Below, piece after piece: positions 28,654 through 37,690 of a stretch of DNA of 64,000 bases. A program made the position numbers and the translations under genes. Below the pieces are notes generated by a model that was given only the letters and a program-made list of their open reading frames with translations, searched no databases and was not told the DNA's origin. Numbering within the stretch: position 1 is the stretch's first letter; each line of letters opens with the position of its first letter. This DNA is from Microbacterium marinilacus. GTDB taxonomy: Bacteria > Actinomycetota > Actinomycetes > Actinomycetales > Microbacteriaceae. The DNA lies in assembly GCF_019753765.1 (NCBI RefSeq), contig NZ_JAIJZW010000010.1:1-64000 (forward strand). Reading direction: 5' to 3'.

Positions 28654-28675
28654 CCCCGCGCCTCGTCGCGCGGGG
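28654..28675 (-). terminator. Stem-loop between gluA and gluB
   Basis: CCCCGCGC (28654-28661) pairs with GCGCGGGG (28668-28675) around a 6-base loop in the 91-base gap. A second, less perfect hairpin (GGGGCGCC/GGCGTCCC, 28688-28706) sits just after the gluA stop. Together they may trim or protect the gluA mRNA. Confidence 0.5.
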
Positions 28676-28713
28676 TGCGTGTCGTTCGGGGCGCCGACGG
28701 CGTCCCGGCAGGG

Positions 28714-29454
<741 letters not shown>

Positions 29455-29591
29455 GCGTTTCACCCTAGGGGGTGGGTCGGGGGCGGACCAGCGCGCCGGA
29501 CCCCGCTTTACCGACTTGTAACAGGCGCCGCGCGGAGGCGGAACGCTCCCGCCAGCCGAGAGGACCGGGCGTGTCGAGCGCCGCCGAGAGG

Positions 29592-30392
29592 TCAGGCGCG
29601 CTGCGCGAACGCGCTCTCGTACAGGCAGACGCTCGCGGCGGTCGCCAGGTTGAGCGACTCCGCGCGCCCGAAGATCGGCAGTCTCAGCACGCGGTCGGCC
29701 AGGCCGAGGGCGTGATCCTCCAGGCCGTGCGCCTCGTTGCCGAACAGCCAGCCCGTCGGTCTCGCGAGGACCCCGTCGGCCCGCGCCGTCAGCAGGTCGT
29801 CGCCCTTCACGTCCGCCGCCAGCACCGTGATCCCCGCGGCGTGGGCGCGCTCGACGACGTCGGCGAGCTCTCCCCCGACCGCGATCGGCAGGTGGAAGAG
29901 CGACCCGGTGGTGGAGCGGACCACCTTCGGGTTGTAGGGGTCGACCGTGCGCCCGGTCAGGACGACCGCGTCGGCACCGGCGGCGTCGGCGGCGCGGATG
30001 ATGGTGCCGAGGTTGCCCGGGTCGCGCACCTCCTCGCAGATCGCGACCAGCCGGGGGCCCGCGGCGAAGATCTCCTTGAGCGCCGTCGGGTTCTGACGCG
30101 CGACCGCGACGAACCCCTGGGGCGTCACGGTGTCGGCCATCGCCTCGAGCACGGCCTCCGAGACGAACTCGGCCTCGACGCCCTCGTCGTGCAGCAGCGT
30201 GCGGATGTCCTGGTGCCGTTCGAGGGCCGTCGGCGTCGCGAACAGCTCGACGATGGTGCCGGGACCGAACCGCAGCGCCTCGCGGACCGCCTGGGGCCCC
30301 TCGAGCAGGAACAGCCCCGTCTCCTTGCGCGCGTTGCGCTTCGCCAGCTTGGCGACGGCTCTCACACGCGGCGACCGCGGATTCTCCAGCAC
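29592..30392 (-). CDS. TrmH/SpoU-family RNA 2'-O-methyltransferase
   Basis: SAM-dependent methyltransferase acting on rRNA or tRNA ribose. The 266-residue product has an N-terminal substrate-binding part ([13 protein letters not shown]) and the SPOUT motifs: motif 1 [20 protein letters not shown], motif 2 [11 protein letters not shown] and motif 3 [18 protein letters not shown]. Its place after rplT matches the tsnR-like gene of mycobacteria, suggesting a 23S rRNA target, which is not proven. GTG start. It is separated from rplT by a strong terminator. Confidence 0.88.
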   Translation of the reverse strand: MLENPRSPRVRAVAKLAKRNARKETGLFLLEGPQAVREALRFGPGTIVELFATPTALERHQDIRTLLHDEGVEAEFVSEAVLEAMADTVTPQGFVAVARQNPTALKEIFAAGPRLVAICEEVRDPGNLGTIIRAADAAGADAVVLTGRTVDPYNPKVVRSTTGSLFHLPIAVGGELADVVERAHAAGITVLAADVKGDDLLTARADGVLARPTGWLFGNEAHGLEDHALGLADRVLRLPIFGRAESLNLATAASVCLYESAFAQRA

Positions 30393-30515
30393 GCAGTCAG
30401 TCTATGGCCGCCCGGGCATACAGCCGTGAAGGCGGGATGAATGACGCGCGGATGACCGGCGCACGCCCGGCGAACGAACAGGTCCCACCGGCGCCGGCTG
30501 CCCGCACGTACGCGA

Positions 30516-30546
30516 AAGGAGGGCGCCCGCTCGGGACGCCCTCCTT
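30516..30546 (-). terminator. Intrinsic terminator of infC-rpmI-rplT
   Basis: AAGGAGGGCG (30516-30525) and CGCCCTCCTT (30537-30546) form a perfect 10-bp stem with an 11-base loop, starting 13 bases after the rplT stop on the minus strand. This is the clearest terminator in the window. Confidence 0.85.
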
Positions 30547-30559
30547 CGGAAGCTGATGC

Positions 30560-30946
30560 TTACGCGGCCGACTTCGGCGCGTTCACGTCGGCGGGCAGCG
30601 CGGCCTTCGCCGTCGCCACGAGCGCGGCGAACGTGGCGGGCTCGTTCACGGCGAGCTCGGCCAGGATGCGCCGGTCGACCTGCACGCCCGCCAGGCCGAG
30701 GCCCTGGATGAAGCGGTTGTAGGTCATGCCGTTGGCACGCGAGGCGGCGTTGATGCGCTGGATCCACAGGCGGCGGAAGTCGCCCTTGCGCTTGCGGCGG
30801 TCGCGGTACGCGTAGACGAGCGAGTGGGTGACCTGCTCCTTCGCCTTCCGGTACAGGCGCGAACGCTGTCCGCGGTAGCCCGAGGCCCGCTCGAGGATGA
30901 CGCGACGCTTCTTGTGGGCGTTTACTGCCCGCTTGACTCTAGCCAT
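30560..30946 (-). CDS. rplT: 50S ribosomal protein L20
   Basis: Early 23S-rRNA-binding protein, and in several bacteria the autoregulator of its own operon. The 128-residue product starts [18 protein letters not shown] and continues [19 protein letters not shown], the basic N-terminal helix, then the globular part [13 protein letters not shown]. Length is normal with a short Ala-rich tail. Third gene of infC-rpmI-rplT and directly followed by a terminator. Confidence 0.98.
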   Translation of the reverse strand: MARVKRAVNAHKKRRVILERASGYRGQRSRLYRKAKEQVTHSLVYAYRDRRKRKGDFRRLWIQRINAASRANGMTYNRFIQGLGLAGVQVDRRILAELAVNEPATFAALVATAKAALPADVNAPKSAA

Positions 30947-31009
30947 TTCTTATCTTCCTAACCCGGAAGCGCCGGTCGGCCCGGCACCTCCACGAATATT
31001 CTTCGGCGC

Positions 31010-31204
31010 TCAGCGACCGAGGAGCTTCTTGACCTGCTTGAGGTCGTTGCCCGAGATGACCTGGTCCTGGTTCAGACGGCGCGTGCGACGGCTCGACTTG
31101 TGCTCGAGGTTGTGGCGCATACCAGCCTGCTGCTTCTTGATCTTGCCGCTGCCGGTGATCTTGAAGCGCTTCTTGCTGCCCGAGTGGGTCTTCTGCTTCG
31201 GCAT
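31010..31204 (-). CDS. rpmI: 50S ribosomal protein L35
   Basis: Small basic ribosomal protein, 64 residues, [20 protein letters not shown], matching the family from end to end. It lies between infC (108-base gap holding a GC-rich hairpin) and rplT (63-base gap). Confidence 0.98.
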   Translation of the reverse strand: MPKQKTHSGSKKRFKITGSGKIKKQQAGMRHNLEHKSSRRTRRLNQDQVISGNDLKQVKKLLGR

Positions 31205-31262
31205 CTTCTCTTCCTTCGTGAGTGCGCCCCTCGGGGCGACGTTGTGTGCACCCGGTTCTTCG

Positions 31263-31285
31263 GGAGTGCCGCCGGGCGGCGCTCC
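31263..31285 (-). promoter_or_regulatory. Hairpin between infC and rpmI
   Basis: GGAGTGCCGCC (31263-31273) pairs with GGCGGCGCTCC (31275-31285) with one wobble, upstream of rpmI. L20 represses rpmI-rplT by binding structured mRNA in other bacteria; this hairpin could be part of such an operator, but only the structure is seen. Confidence 0.4.
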
Positions 31286-31312
31286 GTGGGAGGCGGGAGT
31301 CTGTGGGGCGGA

Positions 31313-31936
31313 TTACTCCGCGGCGGTGGCCTCGGCGACCGGGGCGTCGGGCGACTGGCCCTTGGCCTCGCGCGCGGCCTGCTTGTTGGCGGCGCGCTGG
31401 GCGTTCTGCTCGGTCTTGACCTCGGACTTGTTCTTGTGCGGCGCGATGACCATCACCATGTTGCGGCCGTCCACCTTCGGGTTCGACTCGACGGTCCCGA
31501 ACTCGGCCACGTCGTCCGCGAACTTCTTCAGCAGGCGGACGCCCTGCTCGGGTCGCGACTGCTCGCGACCGCGGAACAGGATCATGGCCTTGACCTTGTC
31601 GCCCGTCTTGAGGAAGCCCTCTGCGCGCTTGCGCTTGGTCTCGTAGTCGTGCTCGTCGATCTTCAAGCGGAAGCGGACCTCCTTGAGGACCGTGTTCGCC
31701 TGGTTGCGACGGGCTTCCTTGGCCTTCTGCGCGGCCTCGTACTTGAACTTTCCGTAGTCCATGATCTTGACGACGGGAGGCTTCGAGTTGGGGGCGACCT
31801 CGACCAGGTCGAGATCGGCCTCCTGCGCCAGACGCAGGGCGGCCTCGATGCGGACGACGCCGATCTGCTCGCCGGCGGGGCCGACGAGTCGGACCTCCGG
31901 AACGCGGATTCGGTCGTTGGTACGGGGATCGCTGAT
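31313..31936 (-). CDS. infC: Translation initiation factor IF-3, probable ATC start
   Basis: IF-3 binds the 30S subunit and proofreads the initiator tRNA and start codon. The 207-residue product runs [39 protein letters not shown], and a C-terminal domain ([13 protein letters not shown]), then an Ala/Lys-rich tail typical of actinobacteria. No ATG, GTG or TTG fits the family N-terminus. AAGGAG lies 5 bases before an in-frame ATC (31934-31936) exactly where the family begins. A non-AUG start fits the known infC autoregulation. An ATG 31 codons upstream lacks family similarity. Confidence 0.9.
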   Translation of the reverse strand: MSDPRTNDRIRVPEVRLVGPAGEQIGVVRIEAALRLAQEADLDLVEVAPNSKPPVVKIMDYGKFKYEAAQKAKEARRNQANTVLKEVRFRLKIDEHDYETKRKRAEGFLKTGDKVKAMILFRGREQSRPEQGVRLLKKFADDVAEFGTVESNPKVDGRNMVMVIAPHKNKSEVKTEQNAQRAANKQAAREAKGQSPDAPVAEATAAE

Positions 31937-32051
31937 GCGGACTCCTTGGGTGGGGTGATGACGGCCACCGTGACGCGATGTCGTGCCACGGGCGGGAGAG
32001 AGACTCAGCATCCACCCGGCAGACGTCACGCGTCGGCCTCACCCTGTCGAC

Positions 32052-32067
32052 CACGCGCAAGCGCGTG
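32052..32067. promoter_or_regulatory. Small GC hairpin in the infC leader
   Basis: CACGCGC-AA-GCGCGTG is a perfect short palindrome about 115 bases upstream of infC, in the 275-bp divergent gap with the DUF1844 gene. It may belong to a leader attenuator or be incidental. Confidence 0.3.
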
Positions 32068-32211
32068 CCCGGAACACCCGCGTGGAACGCGAGGGAGTGC
32101 ATGACCCGGTAGCCTTGTAACGGCAAGCGCGGGTGGGAAGTGAATCCTCTTTCGTCCGGTCTCTCAGTGCGAGAAGGCCGGAGCCCGGGAAAGTCTAGCA
32201 GAAGGCGGCTC

Positions 32212-32622
32212 ATGAGCACCAACCCGGCCCACACCCATTCCTTCGACGCCTCGCGCGAGGCGCGCTGGGAGGAGCAGGAGCGCGCCGGCGCCGACACCTC
32301 CGCCGTCCGCGACATCGCAGACGTCGCCGCCGTCGAGGTCATCGGCACGGCGTGCGTCCACCTGATGAGCGCGGCCGCGGTCAAGCTCGGGCTGGCCGAC
32401 GCCCCCGGGGCAGAGGCCGACATCGACCTCGACGAGGCCCGCAAGCTCATCAACGCCCTCGCCGGGCTGGTCACCGCCGCCGCCCCCGAGATCAGCGATA
32501 TGCACGCACGTCCCATCCGCGACGGCCTGCGTTCGCTGCAGCTGCGGTTCCGGGAGATCTCGACCATCCCGGACGCCCCGGGCAAGGGGCCGGGCGAGAA
32601 GTACACGGGTCCCGTCAGCTGA
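32212..32622 (+). CDS. DUF1844 family protein
   Basis: A 136-residue cytosolic protein with the DUF1844 core: VAAVEVIGTACVHLMSAAAVKLGL, then DLDEARKLINALAGLV near residues 65-85. The function is unknown. DUF1844 genes next to and divergent from infC are typical of actinobacteria, which supports the call. The N-terminus is polar and charged. GAAGG lies about 7 bases before the ATG. Its stop codon lies inside a long palindrome. Confidence 0.88.
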   Translation: MSTNPAHTHSFDASREARWEEQERAGADTSAVRDIADVAAVEVIGTACVHLMSAAAVKLGLADAPGAEADIDLDEARKLINALAGLVTAAAPEISDMHARPIRDGLRSLQLRFREISTIPDAPGKGPGEKYTGPVS

Positions 32623-32636
32623 CGGAACCCGTGTAC
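32601..32636. terminator. 36-bp near-perfect palindrome over the DUF1844 stop codon
   Basis: Arms GTACACGGGT (32601-32610) and ACCCGTGTAC (32627-32636) enclose the perfect palindrome CCGTCAGCTGACGG, with a single mismatched pair. It spans the stop codon and lies between convergent genes, so it can terminate transcription from both sides. Symmetry is stronger than a terminator needs. Confidence 0.65.
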
Positions 32637-32664
32637 GCGGGTCACGGGAAGACCGAATGGCGGC

Positions 32665-32835
32665 TCAGTAGAAGAAGAAGGGCAGCCCGCCACCACCGCC
32701 GATCTCGGTGTAGCCCGTTCCCCCGGACGGGCATGTGTCGCATCCCGCTCCGCCCGCGTTCGCGGCCGTCGCACCACCCAGCACCAGCACCGCGGCCAGG
32801 GCCGCCGTCACGATCGGTCTCGTGAGCTTCTTCAT
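32665..32835 (-). CDS. Tiny secreted Gly-rich peptide with CxxC motif
   Basis: A 56-residue product with a clear signal peptide (MKKLTRPIVTAALAAVLVLG, ending about ATAANA) and a predicted mature peptide of about 29 residues: GGAGCDTCPSGG, then a Gly run, ending LPFFFY. GGAGGAGG lies 6 bases before the ATG, the best ribosome site nearby. I do not recognise the family. The mature part could be a signalling peptide, a small antimicrobial or a wall-associated peptide. No export or modification genes adjoin it. Two hairpins separate it from sseB upstream. Confidence 0.7.
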   Translation of the reverse strand: MKKLTRPIVTAALAAVLVLGGATAANAGGAGCDTCPSGGTGYTEIGGGGGLPFFFY

Positions 32836-32858
32836 CAGACTCCTCCTCCGGATCGGTT

Positions 32859-32871
32859 GAACCATCCGTTC
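32859..32871. promoter_or_regulatory. Short palindrome upstream of the secreted peptide gene
   Basis: GAAC-CATCC-GTTC (32859-32871) lies 24 bases before the peptide start codon. It resembles an operator half-site pair, but the 5-base spacing differs from SOS boxes. Function unknown. Confidence 0.3.
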
Positions 32872-32903
32872 TAGCGGAGAGGCAACACCAAACCCAGGGG
32901 TAT

Positions 32904-32926
32904 ATCTGCCCAGGTCCAGGGCAGAT
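32904..32926 (-). terminator. Stem-loop terminator downstream of the SseB-family gene
   Basis: ATCTGCCC (32904-32911) pairs perfectly with GGGCAGAT (32919-32926) around a 7-base loop, 68 bases after the sseB stop. It separates the his-sseB transcript from the peptide gene. Confidence 0.55.
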
Positions 32927-32993
32927 GGAGCGCCCTCGCCCGTCGTTCGGCGCTGTCGTGACGCCATCGCGGCGCGGTGGGCGACGGGCGTGC

Positions 32994-33797
32994 TCAGCCG
33001 GCGCGGTCGAGCTTGACCGACAGCGAGTCGACGAGGGTCGCGACGCGGTCGTCGGTCGACCACCGCCGAGCGAGACGCGCCAGCACGGCGTCGAGCTCGG
33101 TGCGGTCCAGGCCCGACATGAGGGTCAGGCGCACGACCAGCTCGGGGCCACGCAGCCGCGCCTGCGGGTCGCCCGGCTCGAGCCGGAGGTCGATCACCGC
33201 CAGTTCGCCGGAGATGCTCTCCTGCAGCCCCAGATAGACGTCGGGGTTCGCGAAGCTCGGGTGCCAGGGCTCCCCCTGGGCGATGGCCCAGACCGCGGGG
33301 CGACGCACGACGAACTCGGTGTCCGACGTCGGGTCGAGGACGATGAGGTCGGTCTGCTCAGCGGACGCCGCGAGGGCGGCGCGCACGGCGTCGACCGGGA
33401 TCGGCCGCGCGCCGGCGTCCCAGCGCGAGAGCGCCTGCACCGAGCTGAACACCGGCAGCACCTTGCGGCCGTCCGGCGCCGCGACCGTCACGATCGACAG
33501 CTCCTGGGTCTTGTCGACGGGCAGACCGTGCGCCCCGATCCCCTCGTCGCCCTTCTCCGCCACGAGCGGGATGAGCACCCGCGCGTGACGCAGCGCATCG
33601 ATCACCGCCGTCTGGTCCCCGTCCCCCGCGTGGAACGCGGTCAGGGCGGCCAGCAGCGCGGGATCGGCGGATCCATCGTCGCCTGAGTGCGGGTTCGCCT
33701 CGAAGTGGCGCCCCTCCCACGGCACACCCGCCGAGTCGGCGGCCGCGTCGCCGCCGCTCTCGTGCGGAGCGTCGGCGTCGTCAGTCGCCCGCGACAT
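32994..33797 (-). CDS. SseB-family protein
   Basis: A 267-residue protein of the SseB N-terminal-domain family. The recognisable core is [30 protein letters not shown] and [15 protein letters not shown] (about residues 75-150). The role is unclear in actinobacteria; the family name comes from an E. coli protein linked to serine sensitivity. The ATG overlaps the end of hisA by 17 bases, so it is co-transcribed with the his genes. The N-terminus is acidic and unstructured. Confidence 0.82.
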   Translation of the reverse strand: MSRATDDADAPHESGGDAAADSAGVPWEGRHFEANPHSGDDGSADPALLAALTAFHAGDGDQTAVIDALRHARVLIPLVAEKGDEGIGAHGLPVDKTQELSIVTVAAPDGRKVLPVFSSVQALSRWDAGARPIPVDAVRAALAASAEQTDLIVLDPTSDTEFVVRRPAVWAIAQGEPWHPSFANPDVYLGLQESISGELAVIDLRLEPGDPQARLRGPELVVRLTLMSGLDRTELDAVLARLARRWSTDDRVATLVDSLSVKLDRAG

Positions 33798-34527
33798 CCA
33801 GTGCCTCGGCGAGCGTGAACGCTCCCGCATACAGCGCCTTGCCGACGATCGCTCCCTCGACGCCGTTCGGCACGAGCTCCCGCAACGCCGCGATGTCGTC
33901 GAGGCTCGAGACGCCGCCGGAGGCGACGACGGGCTTCGGCGTGCGCGACGTCAGCTCGCGCAGGAGGTCGAGGTTGGGGCCGCGCAGCGTGCCGTCCTTC
34001 GTCACGTCGGTGACCACGTAGCGGCTGCACCCGGCCTCCTCGAGACGCTCGAGCACGTCCCAGAGGTCGCCGCCGTCCTGCGTCCACCCGCGCGCGGCGA
34101 GGGTGGTGCCGCGCACGTCGAGACCCACGGCGATCGCCTCTCCGTAGCGGCCGATCACCGAAGCGGTCCACTCGGGGTTCTCGAGCGCCGCCGTGCCGAG
34201 GTTGATCCTCTGCGCACCGCTCTCGAGCGCCGCCTCGAGCGATGCGTCGTCGCGGATGCCGCCCGAGAGCTCGATGTTGGTGCCGCGCAGGTGCTTGATG
34301 ACCTTACGCAGGACACCCGCGTTGCTTCCGCGGCCGAAGGCGGCGTCGAGGTCGACGAGGTGGATCCACTCGGCACCCTGCTCGGCCCAGTTCTCCGCGG
34401 CCTCGAACGGGTCGCCGTAGTCGGTCTCCGAGCCGGCGGCGCCCTGCGTCAGGCGCACGGCCTTCCCGCCCTGCACGTCGACGGCCGGAAGCAGGGTGAG
34501 TGCAGGGGTGGACGCGAAATCGTTCAT
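33781..34527 (-). CDS. hisA: HisA/PriA phosphoribosyl isomerase
   Basis: (Beta-alpha)8-barrel isomerase converting ProFAR to PRFAR in histidine synthesis. The 248-residue product shows [18 protein letters not shown] (catalytic Asp near residue 16), GGIRDD, a second catalytic Asp in [14 protein letters not shown], and [10 protein letters not shown]. In many actinobacteria this enzyme is PriA and also performs the TrpF reaction. The Arg-rich active-site context is compatible, but bifunctionality needs the rest of the genome. Part of hisC-hisB-hisH-hisA. Confidence 0.95.
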   Translation of the reverse strand: MNDFASTPALTLLPAVDVQGGKAVRLTQGAAGSETDYGDPFEAAENWAEQGAEWIHLVDLDAAFGRGSNAGVLRKVIKHLRGTNIELSGGIRDDASLEAALESGAQRINLGTAALENPEWTASVIGRYGEAIAVGLDVRGTTLAARGWTQDGGDLWDVLERLEEAGCSRYVVTDVTKDGTLRGPNLDLLRELTSRTPKPVVASGGVSSLDDIAALRELVPNGVEGAIVGKALYAGAFTLAEALDVAGD

Positions 34528-34587
34528 GGCTCCCTCAGTGCGTCGGGTTCGACTGGGCCGTGGCGGCTCTTCCGCCCGGGCACGATC

Positions 34588-35259
34588 TCAGAGAGTAGCC
34601 CCGGGGAGCGTCCCGATCCAATTCCGCAGCAGGCGGATGCCCGCCTCTCCCGACTTCTCCGGGTGGAACTGCGTCGCAGACAGGGGGCCGTTCTCGACCG
34701 CGGCGATGAACCGGCCGCCGTGCTGCGCCCACGTCACCACCGGCTGCGCGAACGGCCCGTGGGCGTCCAGCGCCCACTCCTGGGCGGCGAACGAGTGGAC
34801 GAAGTAGAAGCGCTCGTCCTCGAGGCCCCGGAAGAGGCGCGTCCCCTCCCCTGCCTCGACGGTGTTCCAGCCCATGTGCGGCACGACGGGCGCCGTGAGC
34901 TCCTCGACCACGCCGGGCCACTCGCCGAGCCCCTCGGTGTCCACGCCGCGCTCGATGCCTCGCTCGAACATGACCTGCATGCCCACGCAGATGCCGAGCA
35001 CCGGCAGGCCGCCCGCCAGGCGACGCTCGATGAGCTCGGGACCGCGCACGGCGTGCAGCTGCTCCATGACGGCCTGAAACGCCCCCACGCCCGGCACCAG
35101 CAGACCGTCGGCGTCCATCACGAGGCCGCGGTCGCGCGTGAGACGCACATCGGCGCCTGCCTCCTCGAGAGCCTTGACCGCCGAGTGGATGTTCCCGGAA
35201 CCGTAGTCGAGGACCGCGACGATCGGCCGGCGCTCGCCGCCGTTGCCGGCCTCGCTCAC
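34588..35259 (-). CDS. hisH: Imidazole glycerol phosphate synthase, glutamine amidotransferase subunit
   Basis: Supplies ammonia from glutamine to HisF. The 223-residue class I amidotransferase has [19 protein letters not shown], the catalytic cysteine in [14 protein letters not shown] near residue 90, and a late His/Glu pair in [10 protein letters not shown]. Its ATG overlaps the hisB stop by four bases. hisF is not in the window. Length is normal. Confidence 0.96.
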   Translation of the reverse strand: MSEAGNGGERRPIVAVLDYGSGNIHSAVKALEEAGADVRLTRDRGLVMDADGLLVPGVGAFQAVMEQLHAVRGPELIERRLAGGLPVLGICVGMQVMFERGIERGVDTEGLGEWPGVVEELTAPVVPHMGWNTVEAGEGTRLFRGLEDERFYFVHSFAAQEWALDAHGPFAQPVVTWAQHGGRFIAAVENGPLSATQFHPEKSGEAGIRLLRNWIGTLPGATL

Positions 35260-35861
35260 AGGGCGCCCTTGGTGGAGGGCACGCCCTCGACCAGCGGGTC
35301 GAGCGCCTTGGCCTGACGGAACGCGCGGGCGAGCGCCTTGTACTCCGCCTCGGCGATGTGGTGCGGGTCGCGACCCGAGATCACGCGCACGTGCACGGTC
35401 AGCCCCGCGTTGAACGCGATCGCCTCCAGCGTGTGCCGCACCAGCGATCCGGTGAAGTGCCCGCCGATCAGGTGGTGCTCGAAGCCCTCGGGCTCGCCCT
35501 CGTGGACGAGGTACGGGCGACCCGAGATGTCCACGACCGCCTGCGCGAGGGCCTCGTCCAGCGGGACGAGCGCGTCGCCGTACCGGGAGATCCCGGCCTT
35601 GTCGCCGAGCGCCTCGCGGATCGCCTGACCGAGCACGATGGAGACGTCCTCGACCGAGTGGTGCGCATCGATGTGGGTGTCGCCGGTCGCGGTCACCGTG
35701 AGGTCGGTCAGCGAGTGCTTCGCGAACGCCGTGAGCATGTGGTCGAAGAACGGCACGCCCGTCGAGATCGAGCTCTTGCCGGTGCCGTCGAGGTTCAGCT
35801 CCAGCTCCACGCTCGACTCACTGGTGGAGCGGGTGCGGCGCGCGATACGGGCAGTCGTCAT
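35256..35861 (-). CDS. hisB: Imidazoleglycerol-phosphate dehydratase
   Basis: Mn-dependent dehydratase of histidine synthesis. The 201-residue product has [17 protein letters not shown], the metal ligands in [18 protein letters not shown], and the repeat [18 protein letters not shown] near the C-terminus. It is a single-function enzyme without the phosphatase fused in enterobacteria. hisC lies 66 bases upstream. Confidence 0.96.
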   Translation of the reverse strand: MTTARIARRTRSTSESSVELELNLDGTGKSSISTGVPFFDHMLTAFAKHSLTDLTVTATGDTHIDAHHSVEDVSIVLGQAIREALGDKAGISRYGDALVPLDEALAQAVVDISGRPYLVHEGEPEGFEHHLIGGHFTGSLVRHTLEAIAFNAGLTVHVRVISGRDPHHIAEAEYKALARAFRQAKALDPLVEGVPSTKGAL

Positions 35862-35927
35862 GCTCCGAGTCTAATGACGTCGGCCGCCGCCCCACTCGCG
35901 CGGCCGAGCGGGCGCCGCACCGCAGGC

Positions 35928-37010
35928 TCAGCGCGAGCCGACGTCGGCGAGCGCCTCGAGGAACGCGGTGGTCTCGTCCTCGGTGCCCGCGGTCACCCTC
36001 AGGTGCCCCGGGATGCCGATGTCGCGGATCAGCACGCCGCGGTCGTACAGCGCCTGCCACGTCGCCGCGGGATCCGCGACTCCGCCGAACAGCACGAAGT
36101 TCGTCCACGACTCGTGCACCTGGTAGCCCAGCGCCTCGAGGGTCGCGGACATGCGATCGCGCTGCGCGACGATCTCGTCGACCATCTTCAGCATCGTGTC
36201 GGCGTGGCGAAGGGCTGCCACCGCCGCCGCCTGTGTGAGGGCGCTGAGGTGGTACGGCAGGCGGACGAGCCGGAGCGCGTCGATGAGCGCCGGGTCCGCG
36301 GCGAGATAGCCGACGCGCGCGCCGGCGAAGGCGAACGCCTTGCTCATGGTGCGGGACACGGCGAGCCGGGGCCTGCCGCCGAGGAGGGTCACCGCGGACG
36401 GCGCGTCGCGGGGCGCGAACTCCTCGTAGGCCTCGTCGACGATGACGATGCCGTCGGTCGCGTCGTACACCGCCTCGACCACGTCGAGCGGGAGCGGCGT
36501 GCCCGTCGGGTTGTTCGGGGCGCAGAGGAAGACCACGTCCGGGCGGGCACGCGCCACCTGATCGGCGGCGTCCTGGGCGGAGACCGTGTAGTCGTGCCCG
36601 CGGGTGCCGCCGATCCACTGCGAGCCGACGCCCCGCGTGAGCAGGCGGTACATCGAATACGTCGGCTCGAAGCCGAAGACCGTCCGACCGGGGCCCGCGA
36701 AGGCCTGCAGCAGGTGCTGCAGCACCTCGTTCGATCCGTTGCCCGCCCAGATCTGCGCGGGCTCGAGGCCGTGGCCGAGGTACTGGGCGAACCCCTCTCG
36801 GAGCGACAGGAACTCCCGGTCCGGGTACCGGTTCACGCCGCGCAGCGCCTGCGCGATGGCGTCGGCGATGTCGTCGGCGACCTCCGTCGGCACGGGGTGC
36901 GTGTTCTCGTTGACGTTGAGCGCTACCGGCAGCGGCGCCTGAGGCGCTCCGTAGGGAGTCTGCCCGCGGAGATCGTCGCGAATCGGCAGCTCGTCGAGGG
37001 TGACCGTCAC
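35928..37010 (-). CDS. hisC: Histidinol-phosphate aminotransferase
   Basis: PLP-dependent aminotransferase forming histidinol phosphate. The 360-residue product has LNVNENTHPVP near residue 32, AGNGSNEVLQHLLQAF, the Asp in IVIVDEAYEEF, and the Schiff-base lysine in SRTMSKAFAFAGARVGY. GTG start; GGAGG is very close (one base), so the precise start is less certain. First gene of the his run in this window; 54 bases after it upstream lies the LysM gene. Confidence 0.95.
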   Translation of the reverse strand: MTVTLDELPIRDDLRGQTPYGAPQAPLPVALNVNENTHPVPTEVADDIADAIAQALRGVNRYPDREFLSLREGFAQYLGHGLEPAQIWAGNGSNEVLQHLLQAFAGPGRTVFGFEPTYSMYRLLTRGVGSQWIGGTRGHDYTVSAQDAADQVARARPDVVFLCAPNNPTGTPLPLDVVEAVYDATDGIVIVDEAYEEFAPRDAPSAVTLLGGRPRLAVSRTMSKAFAFAGARVGYLAADPALIDALRLVRLPYHLSALTQAAAVAALRHADTMLKMVDEIVAQRDRMSATLEALGYQVHESWTNFVLFGGVADPAATWQALYDRGVLIRDIGIPGHLRVTAGTEDETTAFLEALADVGSR

Positions 37011-37064
37011 CCCTCCATGCTAGAGCCGAACGGCTCCGGACCGTCCCGGCCCGGCGGCGGCCGC

Positions 37065-37436
37065 TCAGCCCGCGGAGTACTCCGCGGGGATGGCGATCTG
37101 CTGACCCGCGTCGACGGAGGACCCGGACAGCTGGTTGAGAGCGATGATCGCGTCGACCACGTCGCGCGGGTCGGCGGTCGGAGCGACGTCCTCGGCGATC
37201 GCCCAGAGAGTGCCGCCCGGCATCACGGTCACGGTGTCGAACGTGCCGGCAGGAGCGCCGTCCTCGCGCGAGGCGAGCGCGCTGCCGCCGCTCATGATGG
37301 CGAGGCCGAGACCGAAGGCGACGGGTGCCGCGGCGAGCGTGGCCAGCACCCGGCGCCCCCGGCGCGTGAGCCGCAGGCGCGTCGCAGCCGGGCGGACCGA
37401 GTGGGCCTCGTAGGCGGTGATGCTCATCGTGCTCAT
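37065..37436 (-). CDS. LysM protein divergent from lexA, likely SOS cell-division regulator (YneA/DivS-like)
   Basis: A 123-residue membrane-anchored protein: a basic cytosolic N-terminus, a transmembrane segment (about residues 31-56, [20 protein letters not shown]), and a C-terminal extracellular LysM-like domain ([20 protein letters not shown] ... [11 protein letters not shown]). A small LysM gene divergent from lexA is also found in Bacillus (yneA), Corynebacterium (divS) and Mycobacterium (Rv2719c), where it is SOS-induced and delays division. AAGGAG precedes the ATG. A candidate SOS box overlaps its -10 box. Confidence 0.85.
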   Translation of the reverse strand: MSTMSITAYEAHSVRPAATRLRLTRRGRRVLATLAAAPVAFGLGLAIMSGGSALASREDGAPAGTFDTVTVMPGGTLWAIAEDVAPTADPRDVVDAIIALNQLSGSSVDAGQQIAIPAEYSAG

Positions 37437-37510
37437 GGGTGGCTCCTTCTGTCAGGGAGAGGCTTCGCATCCGGCTCCTCGGCCGGGAGGGCCGAATGCG
37501 AAGCTCTGTT

Positions 37511-37526
37511 CCGAACCTATCTTCGA
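37511..37526. promoter_or_regulatory. Candidate SOS (LexA) box 1
   Basis: CCGAAC-CTAT-CTTCGA differs from the actinobacterial/Bacillus-type pattern TCGAAC-N4-GTTCGA at two outer positions. It overlaps the LysM promoter -10 box. Its right half CTTCGA is the same as in the recA box. Confidence 0.6.
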
Positions 37527-37543
37527 ATTTTCGAATCTGTCAA
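37514..37543 (-). promoter_or_regulatory. Promoter of the LysM gene
   Basis: On the minus strand TTGACA (37538-37543) is followed after 18 bases by TAGGTT (37514-37519), about 75 bases from the LysM start codon. A candidate LexA box (37511-37526) covers the -10 element, which would allow direct repression. Confidence 0.6.
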
Positions 37544-37584
37544 CGTCTTCTTCGAAATCCGATCCGGCGATCGGTGCGACACGC

Positions 37585-37600
37585 TCGAACGGATCTTCCG
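37585..37600. promoter_or_regulatory. Candidate SOS (LexA) half-site box 2
   Basis: TCGAAC-GGAT-CTTCCG has a perfect left half and a degenerate right half (3 of 6). It lies mid-way in the 254-bp divergent region, 90 bases before lexA. A weak site at best. Confidence 0.35.
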
Positions 37601-37614
37601 ATTCCGCGCTTGTT

Positions 37615-37630
37615 TCGGATACGGTTTCGA
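37615..37630. promoter_or_regulatory. Candidate SOS (LexA) box 3 near lexA
   Basis: TCGGAT-ACGG-TTTCGA matches TCGAAC-N4-GTTCGA at 9 of 12 positions and overlaps a possible lexA -10 (TACGGT, 37620-37625). It is the site closest to lexA and suits autorepression. Confidence 0.45.
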
Positions 37631-37690
37631 CAGAGCACAGCCCACCACGGACCACCGACATTGCCGGCCGGCCCAGAAGGAGAACCGCAG

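Noticed and set aside
32859-32871. GAAC-CATCC-GTTC as an SOS box
   Set aside because: The spacing is 5 instead of 4 and the flanking bases do not match the outer CG pairs.
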